Shown: positions 1-10,645, numbered from the stretch's first letter. The stretch: 33,965 nucleotides of DNA from Branchiostoma floridae (GCF_000003815.2 NC_049992.1:17709686-17743650); one strand, 5' to 3'. Numbers and translations are program-made. The notes: generated from the sequence alone by a model not told the origin.

Positions 1-159
1 AATCAAAAGTAAGTCATTATAATATCAAAACATAAATATCGAACTTAGATATACTGAAAACTTAAAATTGTTACCACCATAAGTTCAAGGGTTGCCTTTT
101 GTCTCGTGTTTTCGCTAGATCTCTGATCCTTGATTTGAAATCAGAGTGGTTGCTTGATG

Positions 160-523
160 TCATTGTGTTTGGTAATGTGTTTTAGGTTTTGATGCTTCTG
201 TAGCCAAACGTCCTTGTTTTAGCGTTTGTTTTGGGTTTTGATTGAGTGAATGCTCCTCTAGTAGACATCCTCGTGTGATGCTCATGTGTGGATTGAATTG
301 TTTGTAATTGCTTGAAGATTCATTGGGGTTGCATTTCCTTAACAATTTTGTGGAATGCACATACGGTATTTGTGAAAAGTCTTTCTTTAACTGTTTGCCA
401 CTTTAACTGCATGTGTAGGTCTTCCAGGTTGGTGTCAAAGGGTTTGTTTGTGGCCAGGCGAGCAGCGTGATTTTGGATCACCTGAAGTTTCCTTCCTGTT
501 TCAGTGAAGAGGTGTATTATCAA
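160..523 (-). pseudogene. CR1/L2-like non-LTR retrotransposon, decayed reverse-transcriptase tail
   Basis: On the minus strand the segment 523-320 encodes LQVIQNHAARLATNKPFDTN followed by LEDLHMQLKWQTVKERL. This is the usual post-reverse-transcriptase 'QNxAARL...L..L.W..v.eR' motif of CR1/L2/Jockey-type elements. Near 360-320 the reading frame changes, and the C-terminal portion (SSSNYKQFNPHMSI, a 'yN.R' type motif) continues in another frame to about 160. It is therefore a frameshifted remnant of perhaps 120 residues, without the polymerase core and without an endonuclease. The upstream limit is abrupt near 524, consistent with 5' truncation. The family-level call (CR1 versus L2) is inference; the retrotransposon-tail call is firmer. 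Confidence 0.75.
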
Positions 524-2405
524 ATGAATTGGTTTCTAGAACTTCCATTTCAACTTGCTGGAGTCAGCTATATATACTATATATATCATTGTATTTCCAA
601 AAGACAGGTGAACCCCACCTTAGCTACCTATCCAATATTGAAAATTGGTCTCCAATTTAAAACCACGAGTTCAACTGTGATGATGCTACCAGTTGAGATG
701 TGTGGGCATCTTTATTCTTTGTGTTATATTCCCAGATGCCGATCGAAAATATTTATCTCTATTTCTATATAAAAGAAATGACGGCACATATGAAACCGTT
801 AAGCGTTAAAAGCCTACCTTTGATGGCCAGTTTGGATCTGTTGAGGAAGTTCGATTTCTTTTGTGTTCAAAGGTGCGCGCTGGATAGACGGAAATCATCC
901 CGGGCTCCCTTGATTTACAACTCTAAACAATACACTGACGGCTAGATATTACTCATTCGGACGTATAGCCCGAAAATGTCAATATTTCCCCCCAAGAAGC
1001 ATGGTTCTCACTAAGCTGTGTGATATTTTTCCGTGAATCAATTGAAACATACGGCTGGATTTTATTGGACCTGAGTGCACCGCTGTGTCTGAAATTCCGA
1101 CTGATAAATTGTAGGGCATTAATAAGGTAAACGCGAAATAACAGCCGGGTCAAAATAAAGATTAATAGATTCAAGGCGCGAATTCGCCCCGACGCAAGTC
1201 AAACAGAGATATCTACACTAAAAAAATATATATCAATCTTCGTTATGAGAGTCAACCAAATTTGCAATGCCGGCTTTCCTTTCTTGTCCTACAAGTTGAT
1301 GCTCGGGGCTTGGGTCAGATTGAAATGTTACAGGTCAGGCTCAATTTGAAAGATTTCACAAGAGCGTTACAGTCCTACAATACGCCAATCAGCGGTACAG
1401 ACCCTCTGGCGAGGTATAACGAAGTCTTTTGTAGACCTGCCATACGGTAGAGATCTCTGTAAATCCACATTTTCTGAAGTGTGCCCCCAAAGCATTGCCA
1501 GCTCCTTTGAAGAATTATATGGTTTGCAATATCACATACAGACGTGTAGGGCAACCACATGCATACTTCTAGCTCTACCAACGTCTGTCCCCCTATATTG
1601 ACGTTATTCTCTACGGGCATTGACAGATGCAACCATCCATGTATTGACATATCAAAGCAAGGTGGCGGGACCAGCGTGTTTCATCAGCCAGGGGTGATGA
1701 ATGTCACCCAGTTTTCACCGGGTGTCTCCACAGAGATAAACCAATCTGTTGTTGGCGTGTTGATAGAGGTCTCACGTCGCTGGGGGGACAAATTGGACCA
1801 AATGAAAGGGAAAGACATGTGAGCCACGCCATATTGTACCAACAATATTTACGATTCCGCTATGAAAAGAATCCATTTTTCCAAATATCACATTACATTT
1901 TCCAAATCCATTTCATATTTTGATTGTATCCGGAAGCTATCCATGACCTAGAATATCTTGAACACCACTTGAAACCTAAGGAGGAGCAACTTTTCTTTTT
2001 AAGAATCTTCATTCCAGCCGTAAGTCTGTTAGCCGCATGAGATGCAGGATCATAGGTAATGATGAATAGTGGTTAGTGTTGATTATAGGTTCATGGTAGC
2101 GGAAAATGAGATTGTGTATAATATTCTCTTCAATACCAGCTAGGTCAGGCGGTCATACTAGCATGCAATGAGATATTGTTGAAACACGCCAATGGCGTTG
2201 GTTGCATTGCTAGACTCTCCTTTGTGTTCTTTGACGGGTTTTCCGGACATATTAACCATTCAGAAACTGTGAGAAAAGGGATAGAATGAGGTCTGTAGGA
2301 CGTGGGACTGTAGGAGTTGGTGGGGACAATGATTTACGACAGGATCTAGTCCACGGTTCACGAACAACCACGCCATCAATCACCGCCCTCCCACAGGCCA
2401 CGTCC
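524..2405. other. No recognisable gene
   Basis: About 1.9 kb with only short frames. The longest (minus strand, 1375-1650, 91 codons) shows no motif I recognise and has no splice signals that stand out. A weak inverted pair around a GCAATG core occurs near 2160-2215. Nothing here supports a gene call. Confidence 0.5.
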
Positions 2406-2408
2406 TTA

Positions 2409-2907
2409 GGCCACAGCAAGTACATTTTATGGATGACATCCTCTGCAGACTGCTAAAATAGTGAGATAGGGCGACAAAAACAAGATGGGTAAAAAAACAA
2501 CAAGAGGACTAAAATTTCCAAATGTACGCAATAAACGTAAAAAAAGGAATTGAAGCGACGAAACATGGTATCACAGCCTACAAGGCATTTATTTCTGTAT
2601 TCAAGACGTGAACTAGTGTAGTAAAGGTGACACTAGTGTGGTAGACTGGTATCACTAACCAACATGGAAACTACGTGTACACTGTCTCATGGCTTCCACA
2701 TTGGGGCCACTTTTACAACTATCTAACTAAATTTTTAGTTTCACTTCTACAAGTACAACCATTAACCTACAACACAACATATTTGGCCATTTTGGTACTT
2801 TCTCGTCATCTTGACCGTCTCCAAAGGAAAAAAAAAATTTTCTTCTGAAATCAGGCAAAAATTAATGCGCGCGCTGATGTCATCCATGAAATGTACTTGC
2901 TGTGGCC
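2409..2907. mobile_element. GGCC-ended foldback MITE, copy A
   Basis: The left end GGCCACAGCAAGTACATTTT and the inverse of the right end GGCCACAGCAAGTACATTTC match for about 30 bp, continuing into ATGGATGACATC on both arms. The element is flanked by TTA on each side (2406-2408 and 2908-2910), a 3-bp target-site duplication. It is 499 bp and has no coding capacity. Copies B (4800-5349) and C (5533-5946) share ends, duplication size and the GCGCGC-AATTTTTGCC block inside the right end. A TWA-type 3-bp duplication is characteristic of PIF/Harbinger elements, so mobilisation by such a transposase is a reasonable inference. No transposase is present. Confidence 0.8.
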
Positions 2908-3005
2908 TTACCTCAATCCCCGGCCTACTCAGGTTGATATCCCCGGGGGTCCTTGGCGCGTGAAAGCGTCCTTGACTAGACGGGAATACGGTGATGGTAT
3001 CGGTC

Positions 3006-3950
3006 ATGGTTACAAATGATTATGATGAGTTTGTAGAGCAAAAGTAAAGTTCACTTCTGAACATGGAAGTTCCCACTATTGCCATTTCTATCACCATTGC
3101 TTCTCGATTGGCATTGCCGAGCTTTTGAACATGGAAGCTTCTAAGATTGCTACGCATAGCTTCTTTTTCTGCACTAGAGATATAGATGGGAACTTGGTGA
3201 TGGTATCGGGGATGGTTAAAAATGATTATGATGAGTTTTGTACTTTGTAGAGCAAAAGAAGAGGGTTCACTTCCGAACATGGAAGTTTCTACTATTGCCA
3301 TCGCAATTGCCATTGCTCTTCTTTTGTCATTGCCGAGCTTTTGAACATGGAAGCTTCTAAGATTGCTATGCATAGCTTATACTTCTAGAGATTTCTGCAC
3401 TTAGTCTAGAGGATATAGATAGGAACTTGGCAAAGGTAATGGGCATTGTTAATGATTATAATTAGTTTTGTACTTTGTAGAACAAAAGAAGAGGGTTCAC
3501 GTCAGAACATGGAAGTTTCTGCTATTGCCATCGCTATCGCCATTGCTCCTCAATTGCCATTGCCGAGCTTTTGAACATCATGGAAGCTTATACGATTGCT
3601 ATATATAGCTTCTATTTCTGTACTATATAGATGGGAGCTTGGTGATGGTATCGGGGAGGTTTGGCGATGATGAGTTTGTAGGGCAAAAGAAGAGAGTTTA
3701 CTTCTGAACATGAAGGATTCTTATCCTTGTCATTGCCATCTCGATTGCCATTGTCATAGTTTTGCTTCTGTACTATAGACGGTAACTTTGTGATAAAATC
3801 AGAGATGGTTTCGAGATCATGAATTCATACAATGCAAAATGAGAGTATACTTCCGAACATGATTGCTATTTCCGTTGCTTCTACGATTGCCATTGCTTCT
3901 ACAATCACTATTGCCGAAGCTTCCGAACATGAAAACTTCTACGATTATCA
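3006..3950. repeat. Diverged tandem array, about five units of 150-235 bp
   Basis: Units begin near 3006, 3212, 3445, 3656 and 3805. Each carries the same ordered blocks: AATGATTATGATGAGTTT, GTAGAGCAAAAGAAGAG, GAACATGGAAGTTTC, CTATTGCCATCGC, ATTGCCGAGCTTTTGAACAT, GGAAGCTTCTAAGATTGCTA and a GGTGATGGTATCGGGG junction. Inside each unit a shorter ATTGCCATTGC motif is itself repeated. The last two units are shortened and degraded. A 117-codon minus-strand frame across units 1-2 repeats AMAIAMAIVETSM-like peptides. It is a by-product of the array and not called as a gene. Confidence 0.85.
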
Positions 3951-4796
3951 CTAGTACTGATTACCAATGAAACAGTGACATAACCAATCCCTTTGCTGGC
4001 ATGCTAACGTTTTGTCAATCTAGTTTCAGTCTCCAGAACAGTAACTACTCGTCTGGAAGCTTAAAAGACTACCGGAACATAAGTTTGATGATTAGCAGAT
4101 GTCTCAAAGTTTCAATTCTATCTACTCAATTGTCAATTCACTTAGAAGATGTTGGTTTTTGTACTATTTTTTTTTTATTTCTTGTGTGTAAACACTGTGT
4201 AATTTTTTAAAACATTTGCGATGCCTTAAAGGTGAAGGCACTGTCACTGTAAACATTGCCAGGTTACTACAAGTAACTTGTAGTAGCTTAACTACGTATA
4301 CATGCATGTATCTGCCAAGTATTCTTTTGTTGTGACCTTTATTTAAGCAAGTGGCTATATATGTAAAATAAAGGTCTTCACTATCATATTATCAAAAATT
4401 GTAACCTTGCTGGAGATCTCGGGAAAGAAAAACCATTCCATATTTCTTTTCTCTTCCATATGGCAACAGTTACGACTTCACCATGTCGCATTCTCTACCT
4501 AAAGGCATTCAGAGAGCTTCTCTTTGAGCTGTCTAATAGATATAGGGGGAATGGTCCGTACTGATACACACATTGACGTTTATCACTGTATAGCTGACGG
4601 AACTTTTGTATTCTAATAACGTTTGTATCACAGTTCCTGGATGTAGAAGGATTTTATATTAACCCATATTTCTGATTCTCTTCCCAGATCCCTGCTTTGT
4701 GGAACATTTTTGCTGAACAAAGGGTCACAAAAAATGGGCCTTTATTGGGCCTTAAAACGCCACACATTTCCTTAGCTTGTTGTCGTGAATGTTATA
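3951..4796. other. No recognisable gene
   Basis: AT-rich sequence between the tandem array and foldback copy B. A 69-codon plus-strand frame at 4001-4210 has a hydrophobic tail but no recognisable domain. A T-run at 4168-4177 and poly(A)-signal-like AATAAA at about 4367 are noted, but no adjoining coding sequence makes them meaningful. Confidence 0.4.
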
Positions 4797-4799
4797 TTA

Positions 4800-5349
4800 G
4801 GCCATGACAAGTACATTTTATGGATGACATCCTCTACAGACATGCGAGAGGGGTTCGTAGAACACCAAAAAATTTATAAAAAAAATATCTCTTAATTTTC
4901 AAATTTTGGAACTCAAAAGTTATAGCAAGCGTGCGACAAAACATGGTATCTCATTAATAAAGTCTTTCATTTCTGTGTTTAAAAAGGGGAGCCATCATCG
5001 TTGTAGAAATAAAACTAGTGTGTTAGCTATGGAAGCTGCGACAGCAGAGTGGTAGCCTGGTCAGGCCTAAGCCTAGTTCAAGTTGGCAGCTGCACTCAAG
5101 GCTACCACACTGGTGTGTCAGCTTCTATATCTACCAAACTAGTTTCATTTCTACAACGATGATGGTTTCCTCAGAAGTGTGACCTTTTCAAGTACACTCA
5201 TAGACACCACACGGCATATTTCACCCATTTTTTGAAATTTCCTCTTCATGTTAACGATCTTCGGAGAGAGCAGAGTTTGTTTTTCTCCAAAAATAGGCAA
5301 AAATTGACGCGCCTGTAGACCACATCCATTAAATGTACTTGCCGTGGCC
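4800..5349. mobile_element. GGCC-ended foldback MITE, copy B
   Basis: Flanked by TTA on both sides (4797-4799 and 5350-5352). The left end GGCCATGACAAGTACATTTT pairs with the inverse right end GGCCACGGCAAGTACATTTA. The pairing does not stop at the ends: GTTGTAGAAATAAAACTAGT at 5000-5019 pairs with its near-complement at 5136-5157, and GTGGTAGCCT near 5049 pairs with AGGCTACCAC near 5099. Much of the 550-bp element could therefore fold into one long, imperfect hairpin. It aligns with copy A along its length (for example ACAAAACATGGTATC and the TTCATTTCTGT block). The 138-codon minus-strand frame starting at 5567 crosses its right edge and is incidental. Confidence 0.85.
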
Positions 5350-5532
5350 TTAATGGAAACATTCAGACAGACATGATAGAGATGATAGTGGCAGTTTTCC
5401 CAAACCCAATCAAAGTATTCTGGATCCTCTCCAAGATCCAATAGTAGAAAATAGGAGTATTTGGGAACATATCGTACGTATGTAGTACAACATAGCCATT
5501 TATTATACCTGTGTAACTTCTTTTGGCGATAA

Positions 5533-5946
5533 GGCCACTCTGACTTAATTCTAAGGATTACATCCACGCGCGCATTGATTTTCGACTGTTCTCCAAAAAC
5601 CTGTGGTCACATGTCATCCAATAACATCCATGGTCAATCAGAATTTCATGCTTGCCAGAGGACCTACTTGTAAGGGGAAGGGAGCGCATGGTCAGGGCAT
5701 GTGCATGGGGTCAAAACGCCCTTGTTTCTCTCTTTTAACATGAATGGCAATATAAATATGATCGAGATGGCGACAATTGTCTCATAGGTAAACATAAGAC
5801 AAACCAAGCATGGGAAAGAACGGACTCGATGTTTAGTCTTGTGGTTTAGCGGCTTTTTTTGTTGGATTTTTTTTTCTTTTTTACCCTCGTGCATTAATTT
5901 TGGGGTCTCCAGAAGCTGTCATCCATGACATTAAGTCAGCGCGGCC
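5533..5946. mobile_element. GGCC-ended foldback MITE, copy C (diverged)
   Basis: The ends are GGCCACTCTGACTTAAT on the left and, inverted on the right, GGCCGCGCTGACTTAAT, flanked by TAA on both sides (5530-5532 and 5947-5949). Just inside the left end the block GGATTACATCCACGCGCGCA then TTGATTTTCG matches the inverted right end of copy A (GGATGACATCAGCGCGCGCA then TTAATTTTTG). At 414 bp it is shorter than A and B and much of its interior is unalignable by eye. It lies only about 180 bp from copy B. Confidence 0.7.
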
Positions 5947-5949
5947 TAA

Positions 5950-6580
5950 GAACAGGGAAAAAATGATTGTCCGACTCTGGTATTGAAAAAAAGGGCCGGA
6001 ACAGCAAAACTGAAATTCATCAAGAGATAAGGCACATGTAGTTTCAACATCATATTTTGATTATGCTATTTTTATGCAGTGTTTTAACATAACGAGGGCC
6101 TAAGTTGGAAACCAAATATACTAAGGTCGACACGTTTTTGCAAAGGGTAACAAAAAAACAACATTTTTAATACACGTAGGTACTATGCCTTAGCAATAAA
6201 CTAGATATAAAAGCGCAATTGTGCATTTCATTCTCAAAACCAGAGTCCAGTGAAGTCTTGGTTCAGGGTCTGCGTTTTACCAGACCTCAGCCATGATAAA
6301 TTCTGACATTTACGAGGGAACCCTGCCTATGTTTTTACGTTCGGACTCAGCTGAGTAAAAAAATCTTATGCCAGATCGTTAAGCTACACACATGATTTGT
6401 GATGCAATCTTCTGGGACCCTGGAATGTGCTGTCCACATCATTTTATCACTTTTTACCGGGCTGTTTACTACGTCGTACATGGTGGTCAGATTGAAGCCT
6501 GGTGAGTTTCAGTGCTGAGCCTGGTGTTTTTTACTGTTTTACGTGACTGTAAAACGTAGAAAATGGAAAATGCACACTCC
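5950..6580. other. No recognisable gene
   Basis: Unassigned sequence between two MITE families. No frame, tandem repeat or TIR stood out on either strand. Confidence 0.4.
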
Positions 6581-6583
6581 TTA

Positions 6584-6817
6584 AGGTGGTATCTCACTGC
6601 ACTTGGGACACCGGTGCGGCACTGCGGGGTTCTTTCACTGAATGCATCACTGTTGTGTTTTTTTTGCTGATTAATTTAGATTTCGCGTAATAGATAAAAG
6701 TATGACTTAGAAGGCAACAAAATACACAAAACGTAAAATTTATCTCTGAAATTTGTTGAGTTATCTTCGAACCCCGTAGTGCCGCACCGGTACCGCAAGT
6801 GTAATGAGATGCAACCT
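6584..6817. mobile_element. AGGTGG-family MITE, copy 1
   Basis: The TIR is about 50 bp: left AGGTGGTATCTCACTGCACT then TGGGACACCGGTGCGGCACT, right (inverted) AGGTTGCATCTCATTACACT then TGCGGTACCGGTGCGGCACT, both ending near GGGGTTC. The flanks are TTA at 6581-6583 and TTA at 6818-6820. At 234 bp there is no coding room. Three further copies occur at 8582, 12829 and 22708. The 3-bp A/T-only duplication fits a PIF/Harbinger-type mobiliser, which is an inference from duplication size. Confidence 0.88.
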
Positions 6818-7133
6818 TTAGGGCCGGTAGCTCGGTCAGTGACTAGAAATAAGTTTACCAGAATTTTTCCGGAAACATTTTCTGGTCAGGGATTGTTTAC
6901 AGTCTATTCATAAAAATTCACCACATTTGGGGAAAGATTGACAAAACAGGTACATACCACACTTAAAAAAATTACACCAGAAGCAAACTGTACGGTTTGA
7001 ACCACACATGTACACATCGCGGTAAGAGCGCCTATCTTTTTTCGATAAGTCTGGTGGGTTCTTAAGATGTGGGTCTCGTCTTACACGGGGACTCCTTTTT
7101 TTATGTCTACAAGTACGCTGTTTTATCATATAT

Positions 7134-7739
7134 GGCCTTCACACTGAAACCAAATCAGCAGGTATCAAGCAGAACCGACCGGAATGAAGAAGTTGCAAAA
7201 TTCGTGCCATATTCGGGTGGGAATACCAAATGGACCTAATACCCCTTCACACGAGAGGCGCAATGAGCCGGAATGCCCGGAATTCCTGGGTTTTCGTAGT
7301 ACATTCTGGAAATTCTCACTGCATTCCAAATATTTGTGATTATTCTTGTGGGCTGCCGATATTTCTTCATCTCAGATGAACCTCGGAAGTTTTGAGCACG
7401 ACAAAATATTTCAGGACGGTCACAAAAATAGGACCAAATATCTGGAATGCAGTGAGAATTTCAAGAATACTGTAAATGCAGAAATATTCACGGTGGATTT
7501 ATGTTCACGGTTTTCGCGTTGGCCATTTCACCGCGAATTTAAAACCACCGCGAACATTTTTCCAGGGCATAAAGACACTACAGTGCATGGTGCTACCGCG
7601 ACATTAAAACCACCGCGAAAAGGCATTTTTCCCGCTACCGCGAAATTAAATCCCCGCGAACTTAAATGCATGTACAGTATATTAAGAATTTCTATTCAGA
7701 CGACATTCCAGCTTATTCATACTCTTGTGTGAAGGGGCC
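7134..7739. mobile_element. TTCACAC-ended TIR element (copy 1), interrupted by a MITE
   Basis: The left end GGCCTTCACACTGAAACC and the inverted right end GGCCCCTTCACACAAGAG share a GGCC..TTCACAC terminus. A third copy of that terminus (CCCCTTCACACGAGAGG) lies inside at about 7251, so the element looks composite or internally rearranged. Blocks such as CCGGAATGAAGAAGTTGCAA, AAATTCGTGCCATATT, GGCGCAATGAGCCGGAAT and GAAATTCTCACTGCATTC recur in the same order at 20187-21065, which supports a real dispersed element. A 212-bp MITE (7468-7679) sits inside. No transposase frame remains. The pattern CCTAAT next to the inner terminus (7246) and next to the right end (7738) may be a target duplication of the inner unit. 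Confidence 0.7.
7468..7679 (-). mobile_element. TACTGTAAATGCA MITE with TTCGCGG motif repeats, copy 1
   Basis: It begins TACTGTAAATGCAGAAATAT and ends TTAAATGCATGTACAGTA. Its interior is a string of CCGCGAA / TTCGCGG motifs, several within ACCGCGAAATTAAA or AAACCACCGCGAA. The same element occurs inverted at 31621-31832 and is also exactly 212 bp. If the outermost TA pairs are read as the target duplication, the TIR proper is CTGTAAATGCA and the duplication is TA, which is Tc1/mariner-like. This is inference, as the TA could equally be part of the TIR. Strand is set relative to copy 2. Confidence 0.85.
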
Positions 7740-8489
7740 TAATTAACCGAAGCTAGGTAGGTACTCATTTTCATCGAGTAAGGACATAGGTGTTATGTGC
7801 CCTTCCCAAGGGCACAACATTTTTGCCCGCCAATGGCACCTTTCCGCCTTTGAGTCTAGTTAACCTTTTGGAAACACTGTCTTGACTACCAAGAGTTGGA
7901 AAATAAGAATTCCACATGTGAAACGATAGGGAAATTCCGTCCCAGTGTACACTATAAGGTTCCTTGACCCCCCCCCCCCCAGTACAAACGAGTGGGGGAC
8001 ATATTCGTTTTCCTCTTTAGTCATCCTCAATATTTCTGAAACTTTTTAGGTAGCCATTTAGAAATAAATTTCAAAAATTGCTTTTATATTTCTTCTACAT
8101 TTCACAGCACGACATTGATGTGGAGTCATACGGAGCAAGTTGTATTAGTTGAACAAAATAACTGACACCGTTGTTCAGCATTGTCGTAGTGCATACTCTG
8201 CATATAAACCAAAACGAGAACATTTTCATAATTATCTCTCATGTGTGCGACAAAGGAATATTCATGTAATAGATATGTTGTTATCCTCGATATTTTGCAA
8301 TTGGCATATTTTGTTACGTGCAAAACCACTGTCTACGTTCGTTTGGCTGGAAAATGGAATCATCAGTTTTTACGACGACTAGTACTTTGTTTGAGTTTGT
8401 CAAATTGGCGAGCGCTCGTTAACCAAGCTGGGCTTTTATCACAGCCTCACACGACTGGAGTTTACATCCGTCTGGCTTTACGATCCACT
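7740..8489. other. No recognisable gene
   Basis: Contains a cytosine homopolymer at about 7968-7980. Three overlapping short frames at 8126-8504 on both strands have no recognisable domain. Confidence 0.4.
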
Positions 8490-8873
8490 GATTACGTGGC
8501 GTAACGGCAGCGCGTTGGACTCAGGTCCGAGAGGTCCATGGTTCGAAACCTGCCATGTCACAGATCTTGTGTCCTGGGAAAAGGTGGTATCTCACTGCAC
8601 TTGGGGCACCGGTGCGGTACTGCAGGGTTCGTAGTGTGTGCCACTGTTGTGTTATGCCGATTCTCTATAATTTTTAAATTTGACTTAGAAGACAAAAAAA
8701 GGCACAAAATGTAAGAAAATTCGTTCTTTATCTCACAAGTGCGTTGAATTACTTTTCAAACCCCGCAGTGCCGCATGAGTGCCCCAACTGCAGTGGTATA
8801 CCACTTAAAGGCACTTAGACGACTTTCTTTACTTTACTCAGGTGGAAATGAGCACCTATCTTCGGCTAGTGGC
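8490..8873 (+). repeat. tRNA-derived SINE split by a MITE
   Basis: The head shows an internal RNA polymerase III promoter: A box TGGCGTAACGG at 8497-8507 and B box GGTTCGAAACC at 8540-8550, with about 33 bp between them as in a tRNA. The body TTGTGTCCTGGGAAA stops at 8581 and resumes after the MITE at 8807 with AAAGGCACTTAGACGACTTT, then ACTCAGGTGGAAATGAGCACCTA. The same body occurs at 13862 (TTGTGTCCTTGGAAAAGGCA) and inverted near 19900-20085. The acceptor and T stems do not pair, and the anticodon loop appears one base short, so this is a SINE head and not a working tRNA. Confidence 0.75.
8582..8806. mobile_element. AGGTGG-family MITE, copy 2, inserted in a SINE
   Basis: The left arm is AGGTGGTATCTCACTGCACT then TGGGGCACCGGTGCGGTACT. 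The inverted right arm is AAGTGGTATACCACTGCAGT then TGGGGCACTCATGCGGCACT. AAA at 8579-8581 and 8807-8809 is the target duplication. The uninterrupted SINE body (GGGAAAGGCACTT) can be read by removing the MITE and one AAA, which confirms the 3-bp duplication independently of the TIR. Confidence 0.88.
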
Positions 8874-8878
8874 AGTAG

Positions 8879-8985
8879 CAGGGGTAGGAGGAACCCCTTA
8901 CATCCTTGGTCGGAAATCCTCCTAGGAGACGGATACTCCAAACAACAAGCCTGCATCTGCTGGGGCTGTCTTACATATGGCGGCT
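8879..8985 (+). repeat. GGGGTAGGAGGAACCCC dispersed repeat, copy 1
   Basis: About 105 bp starting GGGGTAGGAGGAACCCCTTA, with inner blocks CCTCCTAGGAGACGGATACT and CTGCATCTGCTGG. The same stretch occurs inverted at 16166-16267. In one frame both copies read NPLxPWxExLLGDGYS, because the two copies are nearly identical. Whether that frame was ever translated is unknown. It abuts the 3' end of the SINE at about 8875. Confidence 0.7.
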
Positions 8986-9679
8986 CCGACTGTTTGCCTA
9001 CGCCATTGTCTCTCTAGACAGAAGGATGCCAAAACATCAACGATCTCTGAAAAGTAGCGCAAAGCTTTTGATAGTCATAACAAAAGCCATTAATTTTCAA
9101 TTGAAAATCGGCGCCCATCTCGGTCGATATTCCATAACTCCTTTAACCGCGTACTAATGATGATGTAGCAACTTTATATATAGATCTAATGTTATAGACT
9201 GTCTAATGCATCACGTACTCGTAAAATGCCTAATACCTTCTGCATGCAACCTATTCAAAGACGTAAGGGGATATTACTACAGCAAAAACCTTTTTTCCGC
9301 GTTGGACTTAATACAGCGATCGATATGGCTAGAAGAAAAGAGCGGAAGACAACGTCGTTGGACGCTTTTTTCTGGAAGAAATGGCGGAAATATGTTCTTT
9401 TTATGGCTCCATTTACGGCGTATTTAATGGGAGACAGTATGGAGAATGATTAGACCACGCCATCGCTGCCGCCTAACTGATAATGTTCGTAAACTGTGTC
9501 TGACTCGAGAGGGCTTCTTGCTTGTTTTTGTCTGGAGAAATTTTAAAACTATCTTGGATTTTTCGTGTTGACGGATATGAAAGAATTGAAAGGGTTGAAC
9601 TCGAATTTAAGCTCCACACAAAATTGATTCGTTTTAACATCATCTTAACTACTAAAATAGACTTTTAGTTTGTATCGCA
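8986..9679. other. No confident gene
   Basis: Two overlapping plus-strand frames occur at 9206-9427 and 9226-9453. The second encodes a basic stretch followed by TTSLDAFF. Short 'S/T-L-D-x-F-F' motifs occur near the N-termini of some zinc-finger or hAT-type proteins and in PCNA-binding peptides, but 75 codons without further motifs do not support a call. Confidence 0.35.
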
Positions 9680-9775
9680 TGCCCGGTAAACCCCATCAAG
9701 ACTTAGTGAGATCCACCCTTGAATATGCCAGCATAGTGTGAGATCCTAATAATCTCCAAGCAGATCCTGCGTGGC

Positions 9776-10594
9776 NNNNNNNNNNNNNNNNNNNNNNNNN
9801 NNNNNNNNNNNNNNNNNNNNNNNNNNNNNNNNNNNNNNNNNNNNNNNNNNNNNNNNNNNNNNNNNNNNNNNNNNNNNNNNNNNNNNNNNNNNNNNNNNNN
9901 NNNNNNNNNNNNNNNNNNNNNNNNNNNNNNNNNNNNNNNNNNNNNNNNNNNNNNNNNNNNNNNNNNNNNNNNNNNNNNNNNNNNNNNNNNNNNNNNNNNN
10001 NNNNNNNNNNNNNNNNNNNNNNNNNNNNNNNNNNNNNNNNNNNNNNNNNNNNNNNNNNNNNNNNNNNNNNNNNNNNNNNNNNNNNNNNNNNNNNNNNNNN
10101 NNNNNNNNNNNNNNNNNNNNNNNNNNNNNNNNNNNNNNNNNNNNNNNNNNNNNNNNNNNNNNNNNNNNNNNNNNNNNNNNNNNNNNNNNNNNNNNNNNNN
10201 NNNNNNNNNNNNNNNNNNNNNNNNNNNNNNNNNNNNNNNNNNNNNNNNNNNNNNNNNNNNNNNNNNNNNNNNNNNNNNNNNNNNNNNNNNNNNNNNNNNN
10301 NNNNNNNNNNNNNNNNNNNNNNNNNNNNNNNNNNNNNNNNNNNNNNNNNNNNNNNNNNNNNNNNNNNNNNNNNNNNNNNNNNNNNNNNNNNNNNNNNNNN
10401 NNNNNNNNNNNNNNNNNNNNNNNNNNNNNNNNNNNNNNNNNNNNNNNNNNNNNNNNNNNNNNNNNNNNNNNNNNNNNNNNNNNNNNNNNNNNNNNNNNNN
10501 NNNNNNNNNNNNNNNNNNNNNNNNNNNNNNNNNNNNNNNNNNNNNNNNNNNNNNNNNNNNNNNNNNNNNNNNNNNNNNNNNNNNNNNNNNNNNN
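9776..10594. other. Assembly gap (Ns)
   Basis: An 819-base run of N. The 55 bases left of the gap (9721-9775) are identical to 10617-10671 on its right, so the two contigs overlap in content. The true gap may be zero or negative, or may hide a local duplication. Long 'frames' through the Ns are meaningless. Confidence 0.98.
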
Positions 10595-10645
10595 GGGGAG
10601 AGTGAGTGTACATGAGGAATATGCCAGCATAGTGTGAGATCCTAA

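Noticed and set aside
3020-3373. 117-codon frame with internally repeated peptide
   Set aside because: The peptide repeat simply mirrors the tandem DNA array; other units of the array do not keep the frame.
5151-5567. 138-codon minus-strand frame
   Set aside because: It overlaps the right half of foldback copy B, has no domain, and contains no features beyond those of the repeat.
8490-8565. Functional tRNA gene (leucine-like anticodon CAG)
   Set aside because: A and B boxes match, but the acceptor and T stems do not pair, the anticodon loop is irregular, and the sequence continues into a SINE body shared with two other loci.
9226-9453. 75-codon frame with TTSLDAFF near a basic stretch
   Set aside because: A short motif of this kind is common by chance and nothing else supports a protein.
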